Positions 26,486-59,304 of a DNA stretch of 64,000 nt are shown here, piece by piece. Position numbers and translations under genes: made by a program. Under the pieces are notes generated by a model. The model was given only the letters and a program-made list of their open reading frames with translations. It was not told the DNA's origin and did not search any database. Location: the NCBI GenBank assembly GCA_032191485.1, contig JAVDOI010000007.1, positions 5,714,042-5,778,041 on the forward strand. Reading direction: 5' to 3'. The stretch comes from Leptoclinus maculatus. Its lineage: Eukaryota > Chordata > Actinopteri > Perciformes > Stichaeidae. Positions within the stretch are counted from its first letter, which is position 1, and every line of letters starts with the position of its first letter.

Positions 26486-27600
26486 GAGATCAAGATTGTA
26501 ACAGAAACCGACTTTATGGGCATTTATCATCACAAGTGATAATAAATAATAAACAGCACGGGATTAAGGGGAACGCTTCGAGGTGTAAGGATAATAATAA
26601 AATAACATTTGCGCTTAGTTTATAATAATATAAAGTGTTAAAATAAATACATGTACTATTATTCTTCCTGCGCGATAGTGAACAGATCTTTAGAACTATT
26701 TAATTGACACCAAATGATTCGCTTCACCGTGTAAAATATACACGGTAGTTTTCAGGACACCTTAAATCATATTGGTTAATGAATAACGTGTCAGGGTATT
26801 TGGCATTTTATAAAGACAATTCTCATACCTCTACTGTTGGCTTAATTGTAGTTTTAAAAAATGAAAACAAGTAAAAAAAATATTTTAGAAACGAATAAAA
26901 ACGAAAAGAACCGAAGATCTTGAAGCCTGAATACGCAAGATTTATCGTCTCGCGGGCCGTTCATCTGTGACCGACAGTTAATCTACAAAGAATTTAAATT
27001 AGACCGTTATCTGTTTTGTTCTTACCTTCCAAAACAGACCAATTATACAACCTAATTTGGGGGACACGAAGCAATGGTCCGAGGTAAGCTAACGTATTTC
27101 ATTTTATTTCTCTCTAACAATATTCCTGCGCGCGGCCGGGCCTCATTTCTCACCTCTATTTCTGTCTGGCTTAAATAATCATAATAATAGTCTATGACAG
27201 GGTGCTATCGAGACTGCCGCTTTTTAAAAATTGTAAACATCTTAAAATTGCATGTGTGATATGTGATCATTAAAAACGATAAGCCCACGTGCTTTGTGAC
27301 CCCGAAAAAAACCTACAGCTGAAAAATATCCAGCACACCAGCCTCTCAGCTCTCTAACCGTATGAAACAACAGAGTAGTTCATGGGATATTTGTACTTCT
27401 TAACAAGCTGAGAGACAATTACATTTTTTTTTATATTACCCAAAATATATATATATAAGCTAACAATGAGGAGATGGATTTTTATTTTGGATTTACGGTA
27501 CTGATGTCAGAATTGTGATTCATTTTCCTGCAAGTGTGTGTGTGTGTGTGTTCTGCATACAGTAAATGAATGAAGTCAGAGGGCTCCTGTCCCTCATCAC
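24800..27600. other. Upstream flank of wt1, no gene
   Basis: It contains a C18 run (25818-25835), a (CA)n tract at 26405-26483, and an AT-rich block at 26100-27000 with many TAAT/ATTA words. The latter could include regulatory sequence for wt1, but nothing specific can be proved from sequence alone. Confidence 0.4.
26405..26483 (+). repeat. (AC)n microsatellite
   Basis: An AC tract of about 79 nt upstream of wt1. Confidence 0.9.
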
Positions 27601-27620
27601 CTCCTGACTCCACCTCCCAT

Positions 27621-27622
<2 letters not shown>

Positions 27623-27669
<47 letters not shown>
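27623..27669 (+). repeat. (CA)n microsatellite upstream of wt1
   Basis: A CA tract of about 47 nt, roughly 510 nt before the wt1 ATG. It sits at the edge of the putative promoter and 5' UTR. Confidence 0.9.
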
Positions 27670-27672
<3 letters not shown>

Positions 27673-28180
27673 GGGCTGAGAGCGTGGAGGGAAAAGAGGG
27701 CTACTCCTCCTTCACTCCTTCACTCCTCTTTCTCCATTCACTGAGGAACGCTCTGAGCAGAAGCCTCTCTCTCTCCTCCTTGAATGGACTCCCATCTCTC
27801 CGAGAATCTTTTTTTGTTTACTGGAGGGTAAAGATCTCAGCTGATCCACCGCGTTTCATTTGTCTTTACTTTTCCTCCTCGTTCTGCTTCTGCCACCGAG
27901 AAAAGTTGGCTCCTGTGACTCTGCTGTTTCGACCATGAACTTCTCTCGGACTTAAGGGGTTTCCAGATCAGAAGGAAAGCGCCGTGAACGGCCGATGGGT
28001 GAAAAACCGAGCCTGGGAGCAAAAGAGAAGAAGCCGTTCATTCAGTGAGAGAAAGACTTTCTAGACTCTCGAGGATTTAGAGAGTGATTTGGGTTTTGGG
28101 TGAGCCGTACACATAGGCGGGGAGACAGATCCGATTTCAAAATAGCCGACCTTTGTCCCAGTTTTGTCCCCTGGACAACG
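27670..28180 (+). promoter_or_regulatory. wt1: wt1 promoter and 5' UTR region
   Basis: This is a pyrimidine-rich (CTCCTCCTT-type), TATA-less stretch leading into the GC-rich first exon, consistent with the GC-rich, TATA-less promoters known for vertebrate WT1. The start of transcription cannot be fixed from sequence. In the wt1 frame a TGA lies at 28085-28087, leaving 31 open codons before the ATG; these include a GTG at 28100 but no CTG. Confidence 0.45.
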
Positions 28181-46617
<18,437 letters not shown>

Positions 46618-49270
46618 GTCTTCTGTCACAGTTCAAAATGTAAACACCTGGGTTACATCTGCTTCTATTTTCTGTCTGTGGTTAATTCAAACCTTGTGAC
46701 CCCATTTGCTCCCAAGAAATTAGCCTGTGTGGGAACCAGTGTCGTCCTATTAGAAAGTTAATAGTAGTTAAGAACTAGATACCACAGTCTACACTATAAG
46801 CCAAAACATTCTTGACACATTAAAAAATGTGTGGTTTGGAAACAGTCTGTATTCGTCCAGGGTGTGAGATTTAAAGGATACGGCTAGCAATAATCCATAC
46901 TTTTGTTTTTGCTAACAAATCCCATTACAAGACCAAAACCCAAAATATGTTAGGTCGTGTTCAGACAGACGTTAGCACTGTGTGATAGCCACGGCTCCCT
47001 CAGTCAGTTGACTGGGATCACTGTGTTGATGTAGCAGGGGTCCCATCGTAGAGGACTCCAGCCAAAAGTGCAGGTTTGCTGGTAAAAAAGTTGAACCTGA
47101 CTCGGCGTTTGCCGCAATTCAACGCATTTGGTGAGGTGCTGTGTTGGCCAAGCATATACATGCAAGCACACTGCTTACCTTACCTTAAAATAGTTCTGGT
47201 CTGTTTTGTTTTATTTTATTTTATTGTTTCAGGATAGTCCCATTGAGATTTAAAATCTCTTTTATGAGGGTATCTTGCCAAGACGGCAGCATAAAAGCAC
47301 AAATAACAGACTAAAGATTAACAGCAAATTGTATGAACCAATAAATGAGCAGTGTCGCTCAGCGCCAGGACAAGTACATTCAGTATAATAAGTTGTAAAA
47401 TACTCATCTTCTCACCGATCCCAAAAACAACACTCCCAGAATGCTGAATCTGCTCCTACTAATAATGTAAATCTAATCAAATTTTTTTTAAAGGCCTAAT
47501 TATTAGTTTTCAGCAAATGTTACTCAAACAGGTGTAAATAGTACATTTGTTTTGGACTCTTTTTCAGCTGCAGACATGCTGCAGTAATTGGGTTTGAGTC
47601 AAAATCAACGATAGGGCCCATGTTCATTGTAAGGAAGGAACGTTTCACCCAGTGCAACTGAGGGCTCATTGCTTATAATAGTTTTTAACAGTTGAGGGCT
47701 ACTGCATTGAGGTTTGTTCGGCTCATTTTCTGTAACCAGTGTTGCATTAAAGCGTGGTGGAATTAGCAAGCAAGCTAACTAGCGAGTTGTCTGCTAGTTA
47801 GCTTGCTTGCTAACTAGCAGACAGCCTCACCTCAGTGAGTCCGCGACATGCCTTAAGTCTGTTTAGTTTATACAGAAGTTAGCCGGCTACAACGGTCGCA
47901 ATGGCAGCGTACACATAAGAAAGGCCGCTAATGTGACCAACCATTCTGCTCCTATTTTATTTCTATGGATTTGAATTCAAATAAACTGATTATCACCAGA
48001 TCTATCCTTTAAAGAAACCGTTATCTTTTCATAAAATCAGTCAGAACAACTGAAAAAAAAGCATAATTTCACCGTTTTTTTTTTCAACAAGCAAAATAAA
48101 TGCTGTGTTACGGAGATCATGTTTCCATCTATCACTATAATGTAATATTTCATTCATCCCCAGTTATTGAGTTTTCTTACCAGCATGTGTACAGTGAGGT
48201 CAAAGGTCAGATATGCCCGTACAGCTTAGCACCTTTCTGCTGTAAATATCTCTATATATTGAACTACTTTGGGAAGGCTTATTTATTATCTTTTTGTGGA
48301 CAAAAACTGCTCTCACTGGAACGATTTAAAGGGAGCGAGGTGCCACTCAGTCTCTTTGCTGTGCTAGTTTTCACACTCTCACCATAAAGGATAATACTGG
48401 GTTTGATTTAAAGCAATCAGATTAAGTGAATAACTTGCATCGAACAACCCATGCAGTGTTTGCAATGCAAGCTTTTGGTGTTTTGTCTGGTCGGCATAAA
48501 ATATATACTTAAATACGCTCTGTATTTACAAAAGCTTATCTTTTTTGTTTTTGAGTAATGTGAGGATTTTTTTTTTCAGGCAGCGCTCTTGGGAGTCTCT
48601 TGTCTCTGCGGTGTGTAAATATTGCTGGACTTTGGCAGTGTTTTAGACTCTAAAATATGTCTGTTTGGTCACACTGGCTCTGTGGCCGGGACATTATGGT
48701 CAAGATGTAAATAATACTTCAACGTGGGAACTGAACTCTTTCCATGGGGAAAGATATGTAACTTAACTGATATGTTTTAGACTTGTCTTTGGATGGATCC
48801 AGGAAGTGTTTATACTTTTCATTTCTTCTGTGTCTCGTGTATTAATATTTGAGTCATCAAACAGCAAATGTCAGTGAAACATTTTGTACTCAATAGTGTG
48901 AGATAATTGAACATGATGGTTTCTCTCTGTTTAAATGTATTGTGACTGTTTTGATACAGTAGTAGTTTGTCTCTGTGGTCTTTTATTTGTTCATTTAAAA
49001 GTTTTCTTTGTTGTTTGGTATGAAGTGGAGACACTACAGGGGACTTGGGTGAACTTTTTAATTTTGAATAGATTCAACCATAAAATCTCCCGAGTTGATT
49101 ACTTACACAAAGACGATTCTTTTTTGCATTACAAGTTTTCTGAAAAATGTTATGTTTGAAAATGCAAATGATGCATTATCTTGTGCTAATTTGCATAACT
49201 TCCCAGAGCAGGAATCTAAACTTTCGATAAAGCCAGGTTCATCCAGAAAATGAGAATAAATAAAAAAGTT
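46618..49270 (+). other. wt1: wt1 3' UTR and downstream region
   Basis: No coding sequence is visible. Candidate AATAAA signals lie at 47340-47345, 47980-47985, 48095-48100 and 49255-49260 (AATAAATAAA). The true end cannot be chosen from sequence alone. AT-rich sequence with TTTATTTATT-like words around 48270 would fit a long UTR. A strong inverted repeat lies at 47763-47823. Confidence 0.45.
47763..47823 (+). repeat. Overlapping inverted repeats (alternative hairpins)
   Basis: Arms 47763-47783 and 47793-47813 are perfect complements (21 bp, 9-nt loop). The right arm can instead pair downstream: 47788-47801 with 47810-47823 (14 bp, 8-nt loop). The two structures exclude each other. Confidence 0.85.
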
Positions 49271-49640
49271 CTATAAATCAGGCTATGGATGATATGATAT
49301 ACGAACAAACCCCTCTGTAAAAACCTTCAGAATATAGATAGCAATGAAACTGGAAATGTTGGTGTATGTAAGTGTGTGTGAAGTGGAGATTTATGGATCA
49401 GTCTGAAAAAATATTTTGAGAAAACGGCCTTTAAAGATATGCTTTGTAAATGTACATACATTTTGAAGCCACTCCAGGTAAATAGGGTAACACATTGAAC
49501 TAATAGATATCACCATGAAACTTTCCCAGTTAATTACTTACATTAAGACAACGTTTTTCTAAAATGTTATGTTACAAAATGCAAATGAGGCATTTTCTAA
49601 TGCTCTTTTGGTGAATTTAGGAGAAATCTACAGACGCAAA
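49040..49640 (+). repeat. Two tandem copies of a dispersed repeat
   Basis: Words such as GATTACTTACACAAAGACGA, AAAATGTTATGTTTGAAAAT and GCAAATGATGCATT at about 49090-49175 recur as AATTACTTACATTAAGACAA, AAAATGTTATGTTACAAAAT and GCAAATGAGGCATT at about 49530-49595. This is a diverged duplication about 430 nt apart, probably copies of a mobile element. Confidence 0.5.
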
Positions 49641-49649
49641 TAGACAAAG

Positions 49650-50820
49650 TAAATAAGACAGGAAAGCAAACATGTCATGGGAGCAAAATAGCACAAAATC
49701 TCAAAATTGACCCGTGTATGAAAAACAATGTTTTTTAACCTGGAGTGTCTCGCCTTAAGTCAGCCTTCATTCATAAGTCGGTAATGTCGTATTATCGCCA
49801 TAAAGCACAAAAGCAGGTCACATAATAGTTGTATTCCTCCTCGCACACAGAAAGGGATATCTATTAAATAATGTTGGTCTCATTGTGTGTGATTCCATCA
49901 TCACAACGATCCAATTATTTTTTGGAACATGCCACAGCCCTGGAGTTACAAGATCTTGTAAAGATATAAAAAGAAATAAAAGAAAAGAAATATGTGCAAA
50001 TACTTACATCAGCTGACCTTGACCAAGGTTCCCTCCCTTTCCACACAGTACAGTACAGTTATACCCCCCCCCCCCTGTTTGTGATCAGAACCACACTTTT
50101 TCATTGTAAAAAGTGAATTCAAACATTATCAAAGAGTAAGTTTACGAGCGGCGAGACAAAGGGACAAAGTTGTTGTTTTTTAAACCAAACAGTTGCACAA
50201 TCAACACACACACAAACACACACACTACAGTACAGTACCATCCACTTTCCTTTCTTTATCTCTCACCAGATTCCTCATTGCATTCCTTGGCTCTCTGAGT
50301 GAAAGAAAGGGAGCTGTGAAGGCAGATAAAAATGAATGTGTTCTCTTTCAGCCTCTCTCTTTCACTCTTTTCACTCTCTCATGCTGTTTCTTATTATTTC
50401 CACCTTTATTTTTCAAGTTAAAATATTATTTCTTTCACCCTTATGACCTTCAGCTTCACAATAACTTATGACAATACTTTTTAGGGTAATTTCATCAGTG
50501 AGATGACAGTGAACAACACTCTTGTACATGAAAACAATAACTCTCGACTTTAAAATGTTCTCGAACCGACAGTCACCGCAGTATTTATGGAGACAGAGAG
50601 AGCAGCAGAGCAGAAAAACAGAGACGGATGGAGGCGGAGATGGATAAAGACAGATACGGCGATGTTTCTTTTGTGAACTTTTATCATAAGTTTAGCCAAA
50701 GTGTTAGTGTAAATCAGACAACGTGTCCGATTCCCTCGGTGGAAATCCCCTGAAACTCCCCAGGGCTCTTGTGCTATATCTCAGCTGTCGGACAAGGCCT
50801 ATATCTCTCATCTCTTTCTG

Positions 50821-50863
<43 letters not shown>

Positions 50864-51670
50864 GGTGTTTCATCTTCGTCCCAGCCTCATGCCGCTGGAG
50901 GCCTTTGAAGCAAGAGAGCTGCTCAGTGTAACCGTAGTTTTGTCCACTTTCAGTAGTCACATAAGACGCTGTATCTAAATGTTCTAAGAGCAGATACGAA
51001 AACATGGATTAGGCCTGTTGAAATTATAAATAATGAGAAGAAAGAAAATCACATCATATTTGGTGCTCAGCCAATCAGAACATTTCTGTTGTTTACCTGC
51101 AAGCAACTACCTGCTGAGATACAGAGTATCTGCTAGAGTGTGCTATATGTAGCCTGTTTGCTAAAGAGAAGAAAAAAATTTAAGTGAAAGCAGCTATTAT
51201 ATATATTATTGTGAAAGGGCTTGCTCTCAGTGAGAAGGTTGTCACATAAATCTGCAGCGTTTTGGCAAATTGTTTTTTTAACTCAATGTTTTGGTTCAGT
51301 AATTGCTCTTATAGTGAAGGTATCAGAAGAGTCGGGGAGCGGTTTTGAAGTCAAGAAGCTTAAAAAAATAAAATAAACAGAGTTCTCGACTAGTTAGTGA
51401 AGACAGTGGAACATGTAGCATCCAAAGAGCCCAAAATGTATCTTCGGGCTCAGTTTAGACGAAACCAGAACTAAAAGGACAGTGAATATTTAACTTAAAT
51501 AAAAGGGAAACTCTGATGGAAATGGACACGACCATTTGGCTCAGTGTCTGCTCTCGGCAGGTTTTGCAATTTTTTTGCCATAACACCATTATTGATAATA
51601 ACTCAGGGTCTGTCAGGATGTTTTGGAGTAATTCTGCCCATAGTGGCCACAAATTGGGTCATCACCTCTG
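49650..51670. other. Intergenic, no gene seen
   Basis: It contains a short C run near 50065, CA-rich sequence at 50203-50225 and (GT)n at 50824-50860. No supported frame or RNA gene. Confidence 0.5.
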
Positions 51671-51677
51671 GTTTGAT

Positions 51678-52236
51678 GTTGGCAACTTCCAAGTCTGAAA
51701 TATGAAGCCTACGCAGAAGTGTCCTAAACTTGCATTCTTTCTATTGGCCAGCAGGGGGCGACTTTGCAAAAAGAAGTCTGATTGTATAGAAGTCTATGAG
51801 AAAATGACCGTATGTCTCACTTGATTTATTACCTCAGTAAACATTGTAAACGTGAGTTTATGGTCTCAGTCTCTACTTTTAAGTCTTCTTTAATACAGCA
51901 TGATGTTCATTTAGTAAATGATACTCCCATTTAGAGTAAAATAGACCATAAAGGGCGTGGCTACTTTGTAATTGACAGGTTGCTAGCACAGCGTGGTCCA
52001 GTGTGTCAAAGTGGGTTTTCAGTTTATGTAAGTTAATTTCAACCTTTTTGATCGCCTAAAAATGTCTTATTCAGCGTTCGGTTGAGCTTAGCTCCACCCC
52101 CTCGCGTCACCTCTGGTTCCAAAAACACCAAGATGGTGACGGACAAAATATTGAACTCAAAGTATCAAAACTGGAGTCCACACACCATTAGGGTAACATC
52201 AAGATGACTCCGTCCACTTCCTACATACAGTCTATG
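51678..52236 (-). mobile_element. Dispersed MITE-like repeat, copy 4
   Basis: A near full-length reverse copy. It runs from GCAACTTCCAAGTCTG, through GATTGTATAGAAGTCTATGA and CATAAAGGGCGTGGCTAC, to CTACATACAGTCTATG. Same family as 39718-40310. Confidence 0.7.
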
Positions 52237-52239
52237 AAT

Positions 52240-53017
52240 AATTCTAGCTTTATGGATACCTTTCTATGTGGCTTCACAACTGGGTTGAGTGTATGGAATT
52301 TAGGTATTTATGGCCTTGTGGGAGACAATCATCTTTACATTGGATACAATAATACCATCAGGGACAGCTCGGTTCCATTAGGTGTCCCAACAAGGCATTC
52401 CAGTTAGCCAGCTGCACGCACAATACTATGACTTCCCCTAAGTGGAATGCAGCCATCTTTAATGTTATTAGTTACACCTGTGCTTCACCTGAAGTGTCAA
52501 AATGCTTGCGGTGTAAAAGGCACATTGAGTTTCTAATTATTTAAGTTTTTAGTAGTGTATAATATGAATTTATGAATGTGTTTATTATGGTGTCATGTGT
52601 ACAGCCAGGCCCAGACTTCACGCACTTAAACAACTACCATTCCAAATGTTTATCTTTCCACTCCTCCCAATTAAGATATGGTGGGCCTCGTTACCAGAGG
52701 ACATGATACAAAGCACAGAGTGGACAACGCTCATTGCTGGTGGTGATTAGGTTTTGATGAAGTAAGGTTTTTCCCCTTAGTGGGTTAACCCAGCCATGCT
52801 GCTGGCAGAGCACTTACTGTGATGTCTCCCTTGCTTTCCACGGATTTTTCCACTTACTCTAAAAAAAAAATCTAATAAAACAAAAAGAACAATCAGATTT
52901 AGTGTCTGAGAAGAATTGATGAAATGTTAGCTATCTCATTATTTCCCAAGGGGGGAAAAAAGGGAAGAAAGAGCTAAAAAAAAAAAGACATTGTGAAAGG
53001 TGAAACAACACTGTAGT

Positions 53018-53086
<69 letters not shown>

Positions 53087-55590
53087 AACTGGGGGAAAGA
53101 GTAAAAGACATGAGAGGAAAAGAGAGGAGAGACAGAGACGTCCTCTGCGGTCATGTTGTTCTGTGAACTGTGGAAGGGGAGAACGGGAGATGATACTGTG
53201 TGTGGATGTTAAGGTCCTGGTACGGCTCAGCACAACTCATTCCCCCGAAGCTCAGCATGCACACACACACACACACACACACACACTCAAGCTCAAGAGG
53301 CTGCATTCCTTTACTTGCTGTCAAAAACTCAAGTTGCTTTAAGAGGATAAAAAAAAAATCTGACATGAGTACAGTAAAGCCACAGCAGGAGAGATTGAGA
53401 TTTTAAAAAAGTGCTGAGTAAACAGAAAATACAGCAGTCATCTATCATTTTGTTGGTACCCATCCTATGATTTACTTCATTTCAACAACCTTGTTTCATC
53501 ATCAATAACGTACTAATTACGTTATCGAGGCCGCCTCTGCCAACAGCTACTCTGTGTTTTTATTTTTATTTTGTGCTTCCGAGTTGGATTTGGAGGGAAA
53601 ATCTGTTTTCATTCTCGATGGCACAAAACAGGAAGAAGACGATGTTCCTCCAGCTCCAGACAGTTTCTGGCAGTGGTATGGGTGAAAGGAGTGAACCTAA
53701 GGCTGATGGAAGAATCACCTCCAGCATGGTTATCCTCTTCAGTAAAGCCAAGACAACAACAAGGGAACGCCAAGAAATGGAGTGTAAGTGAGATGGGCTC
53801 TTATTATCAGTGCAGTCCATATTATTAAATGTAGTTTAGCTTTTGAGATAAACGTTTGAAAATAATAAAGAAATGTCCTAGTTTCAGCTCTAAAATGCTT
53901 CGACCGGACTGACAACCAACCCTGCAACACATGACCGTATCACACTTACTCTTGCATCTCTTACTACCTGTGAAGTGAAGTTATCTCCGCCAGGCGTAAG
54001 CATGGAGATCATGCGTCAGTCGTGTGTGTGTCAACTCGCATACTACTGGACTCATCAGCCTGATGTGTTTTGTGCTCATTTATGACTGTACGCTCAAGGA
54101 CCTCTCGTGGTTGCAGTGAAAAACAAGTGTTCGTGTGTTGCAGGCCACATTCTAGCCTTTGTCGTAGCTCAAAAAATATAGAATCTATAGAAAAGTTTCT
54201 TCTCAGTTTGAACCGGAGCATCTGCTATCTTCGACTGTAAGGGAGCCGGGAGGGACAATTTATTTATGTTTAGCACAACCCAAAGTTTATTTTGCATCAA
54301 GCACTTTTTTTCATCTTCTTTACATAATGCTTATTATTCAAAATTGGCCCCACAGATTAGCATCATCTGAGTATCTTTCAGATGAATAAGACCGACATGC
54401 ATATGAAAGATATGAGGAAAATGTGCAATTTTAAGTTTTTAATTTATAGGCCCAAAATAACCAATTTGAGCAAATTAGGTGGTTTTTTTAAAGGGGGGTG
54501 GGGGGGGGGCAGTTATGGATCCTCTTGTGGTATTCCAAAATCGAATGTTTTTTTTATTATAAGACAACACAGTTACTGAACTTTGTAACAGAATCCATTC
54601 AGTCCAATCCAACCATAAATACAGTGCACAGGTGGTATACTTGAATTCAAACGGCCTGTGAGCTCTTTTTTTTTTTTTTTACAAAAGTGCTCTGACATAA
54701 GAAAGCAAACAGACAGAAAGAAGAAGAGAGATCATCTACTTTGCTGGGGTGATGCACTGCAGAGGCCACAGAGGTCAGGACAGATTCGGACACCTTCAGG
54801 ACATTTTTTAAAACCATATGAACGACACGTCTAACTGATTTGTTTTCTTCACCGTGTGAGAAGAAGGTGATCAGTAGACACAAAGAGAAGAGGCGGGAGG
54901 GAACGATGAGCAGAGATGCTATCCAGCCGTATTTTACATTCTTGCCACCTCTTTTCCCTCCCGTCTCTCTGCATCCGCTGGTCTAGTGGCCCTTCTCTCA
55001 GGAGATCGCCCCGAGGTGTTATTGGTGCAAGCGTTTCATCAATAAGACTACATTTCCCGTGACGCTTGTTGCTGCAAAGACAAATGTTGGAGATAACCTC
55101 TGGACGTTTTAGCTCCTGTTGGGGTGAACAGTAACACACTCATCTTGAGTTTTTTACGCCAAAAGGTTCCCTTTTATTCAGCAGTGCTGGTTTATCTCAG
55201 TCATTACTTGGCTCCAAAATGTCTCCAGGTTTCAGCAAGTTAAAGGCCAGCGAATATTATCTTTCTTTAACTTTCAAAAATGGTTCCGTGTGGACACGCT
55301 GGATCCCCGACTGTGAAACTGGAAGCAGATTCAGTCTCTACCGCCACCTTGTGGTTGATGTCATGCAGTATGTCAAGCTCCAGTTTCACCATTGAATACA
55401 ATTTGAGAGGTCAGAATCACACATCTTTTATTTTCTTTGTTGTGGTCTGACATTATTTTTTAAATATAGATTCAAGAACTTTATGGTCATATTTTCCCCA
55501 AAAAATCCTAAAAACAATTCAATGATTGAAACAATTTCAATGATGAAAACAATGTTTGTTTTTTTCAAATGTATTGTCTATTCCAAAGGT
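52240..55590. other. Intergenic, no confirmed gene
   Basis: A (GA)n tract lies at 53020-53083 and (CA)n at 53260-53285. An open frame at 53618-53791 (MAQNRKKTMFLQLQTVSG start) ends at a donor-like GTAAGTGAG at 53784. It is not recognised and has no partner exon that I could find. Confidence 0.4.
53020..53083 (+). repeat. (GA)n microsatellite
   Basis: A GA tract of about 64 nt with one AAAG interruption. Confidence 0.9.
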
Positions 55591-55599
55591 CGTCAGGGT

Positions 55600-56036
55600 C
55601 CTTGCACGAAGTATAATTAATGTTCCATTGTTCACGTTGTTTATTTACTGTTTGCAATTTTAACTATTCTACATAAAATAAAAAGAATGAATAGTACAAA
55701 TCCTTTTGCAGGATTATCCTCTGGGCTGTGTATAGAGCTGTGTATAGAGTGCTTCAACATCATGACTTTCCACCGCATACAAGTTACTTTCAAGCATTCT
55801 CATAATAACAACGCCAACCCATAGTTAAATAGCGTTTTCACTACGGCAGTGTCTAGGGTGCACATGTTTCTGCTCACAACAAGGGTCTGTATTACAATAC
55901 ATATTAACAATAGTAATAACATACAAAACATACTTTCCTTCTTCAAATAGTTTTATTTCAATAAATTAGAGACGTTTACTACCTGTGTCTACTGCCTGTT
56001 GGCATCATGGTAACATGGATTTCAGGCGAGCCAATC
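55600..56036 (+). repeat. Inverted segment, left arm
   Basis: Its reverse complement matches 59391-59760, including TGGAAAGTCATGATGTTGAA, GCACTCTATACACAGC and a variant of ATAATCCTGCAAAA. A 14-nt stretch, GAGCTGTGTATAGA, is duplicated only in this arm. No coding potential is evident. Confidence 0.75.
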
Positions 56037-56039
56037 AGC

Positions 56040-57064
<1,025 letters not shown>

Positions 57065-57069
57065 GATAT

Positions 57070-57780
57070 AAGTGTGTATCTTTACGAGCAGAATGCAGAG
57101 ACTCACTTCCAATGAGAGAGATTTCAAACAGAAGCATAGACACAGTTTTCGCTACTCATTGCTGATCTATTTTTACCGCAGTGGCAACAAAGCAAACTGG
57201 AGGTCATGATGCTTTTGAACACGAGCGCAGGGCATCGGCTGTAAAGCAGTAAATAATAGGCCCACATTATTTAGTGGTTATGAGTGAAGGCAGCAGGCTC
57301 ACACATGCACCCTGCTCTGCAGCGACCCTCTCGTTATGTCAAAGACTCTCCATTCACAGTTAGCTGGTAGTAAGTGCATTTTCAGCTCAGTCAGCACACA
57401 TATATACAAATGCTGGGAGAAAATATTCTGATTTGACATATGTGAAAACAATGTCACATGAAAGTATTTGTGAGGATCAGAGAGCGAATCAACAAGAGCA
57501 AAAGTAAAGTCACTGTGGATAAAAGGGAGTTTCATGGACGGATACCTGGAGGAAATGTCATGACACACACACACAAACACACACACTCACTCATTCACAA
57601 ACACATACTAAAAAACAATATCCATCAAATCTTAACATCTCCAACAACCTAAATCTCTTTACAAAACATCTGGTAGCACACTTCATACCCTGACAAAATA
57701 TGCAAAAAAAGTTTAGCATTGCATTTATGAATTAGATAGACGGAGTAGTAATTTAAATTACGCATTTATATTATAGATGT
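57070..57780. other. Intergenic, no gene seen
   Basis: Only a short CA-rich stretch near 57563-57590 is notable. Confidence 0.5.
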
Positions 57781-57782
57781 CA

Positions 57783-58270
57783 GTGGTGGGCCGTCAGGGC
57801 CAGCAAAGCCTTCTCTGCTGGCCTAGACAGAATCACAAAGTTATAGCTATTATATAATTTAATTATTTTTCATAAATACAGTACATGTATTCTAAATACT
57901 TTTTCCCATTAGCTTATTATCTCATTGCACAGCTGTCTTCCTCAGTTGCGCTGCTTCCAGTGCAGCTTGTTTTAAATAGAGCTTTTATCCAATCAGATTT
58001 CACCTCTATGTTGTCTCTAGGTCAAAAAAATCTGCCGGAGGCCTTCAAGATTACATGTGAATCTCTTTGCAGTTTAAGTAAATGGGGACGATATTGTTGA
58101 TTGTCATAGTCTTCAACCAATCAGATTTTTAGTTTGACATGTTGGCCGTATTCTTTGACGTGCCAGAGCCTGCTAGCTGACCTAGCCATACGTGATTGGT
58201 CAGTGGGCTAGCCTGACATGTTGGGCGGTGACAATCCCAAAATCTACTGCCTCAATCGAGCGGACATTTT
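57783..58270 (+). mobile_element. Probable DNA-transposon remnant
   Basis: The start GTGGTGGGCCGTCAGGGCCA and AGCAAAGCCTTCTCTGCTGG resemble a frequent teleost repeat. Two blocks carrying CCAATCAGATTT lie inside it. No intact transposase frame. Assigned by eye only. Confidence 0.4.
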
Positions 58271-58284
58271 CAGCCCTCAAACGC

Positions 58285-58338
58285 ATATGTATACATATAT
58301 ACATTTATATATACATGTATGTATATATGTATACATAT
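58285..58338. repeat. AT-rich perfect inverted repeat
   Basis: Arms 58285-58304 and 58319-58338 are perfect 20-bp complements of alternating TATA/GTATAC sequence with a 14-nt spacer. It may extrude as a cruciform; no function is implied. Confidence 0.8.
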
Positions 58339-59304
58339 ATACGTTAACTGTGTATTGACCATTTTACATGACTATATAGCATGACACTTGCTGTGCTTTG
58401 ACAAGCTTTGATACATGCATTTGAGGACTGAGGGCATAGAACCAGCAGTTATAATTTTTCTCTCATAAAGTTATTGAACAACTTAATTTTGCTTTTCATG
58501 TCTGCAGTGTCTGTGTGTAGCCTACACTGAATAAATCAAATGTAATTTAACAAGGAAGCTACAATAATAATGATTAGTACTACTAAATAATAGATGACAA
58601 AAGATTCTGAAATAGAGATTTTAGAAGGAGCTGATTTTTTCCTGTTATAGTTTTTTTTTAGGGAGTTTTTCCTGTTCCAATGTGAGGGTCCTGGGACAGA
58701 GGACATTGCATGTGTATGTAACAGAGTAAATGATTCCACATACCATCACTTGCCATTATTTGCTAATATTACTGTATTATTTAAGTTATTGCTAAGCCAT
58801 ATCATTTTCATATTATTTCCTCCTCTATTTATTATCATTAGTTTCCCACGGAGACAAGTGTGTTGTGTGTCACATGAGCGCCCTCTGCTGGGCCCCGGAA
58901 GACTTGAGTGGTTCGCCCCGCTTTCCGTGACCAGTCTGCAGCACGCTGTCTCCGTGGTAAGTAGATCTGTGACGAGCTCCATCGTGATATCTGTATAAGT
59001 TCCTTTTTGTTCGTAGAATTGTGTTTCGATCTATAATTTCTAGAACAAATGCTTTGTACTGATAACTTTATTAAGCATTAGTAACATGCTAACAACAGCT
59101 AGCTTAAGCATTTGTTTATTTACTTTGGCAGTGTTTGGCATCTTGTAACCACGAGGTGGGCTGTGAGAAACCCTGAAATCATTCTGTTTGTTACCAGATG
59201 TGCTACCTATATGCTGTCCTGTGAATAAACGGCTGGTTGGAGTCAAAAAGACAAAGTGTGCCTGAATCAAAACACAACGCAAAGAGAGAGTACACAACTT
59301 CTAC

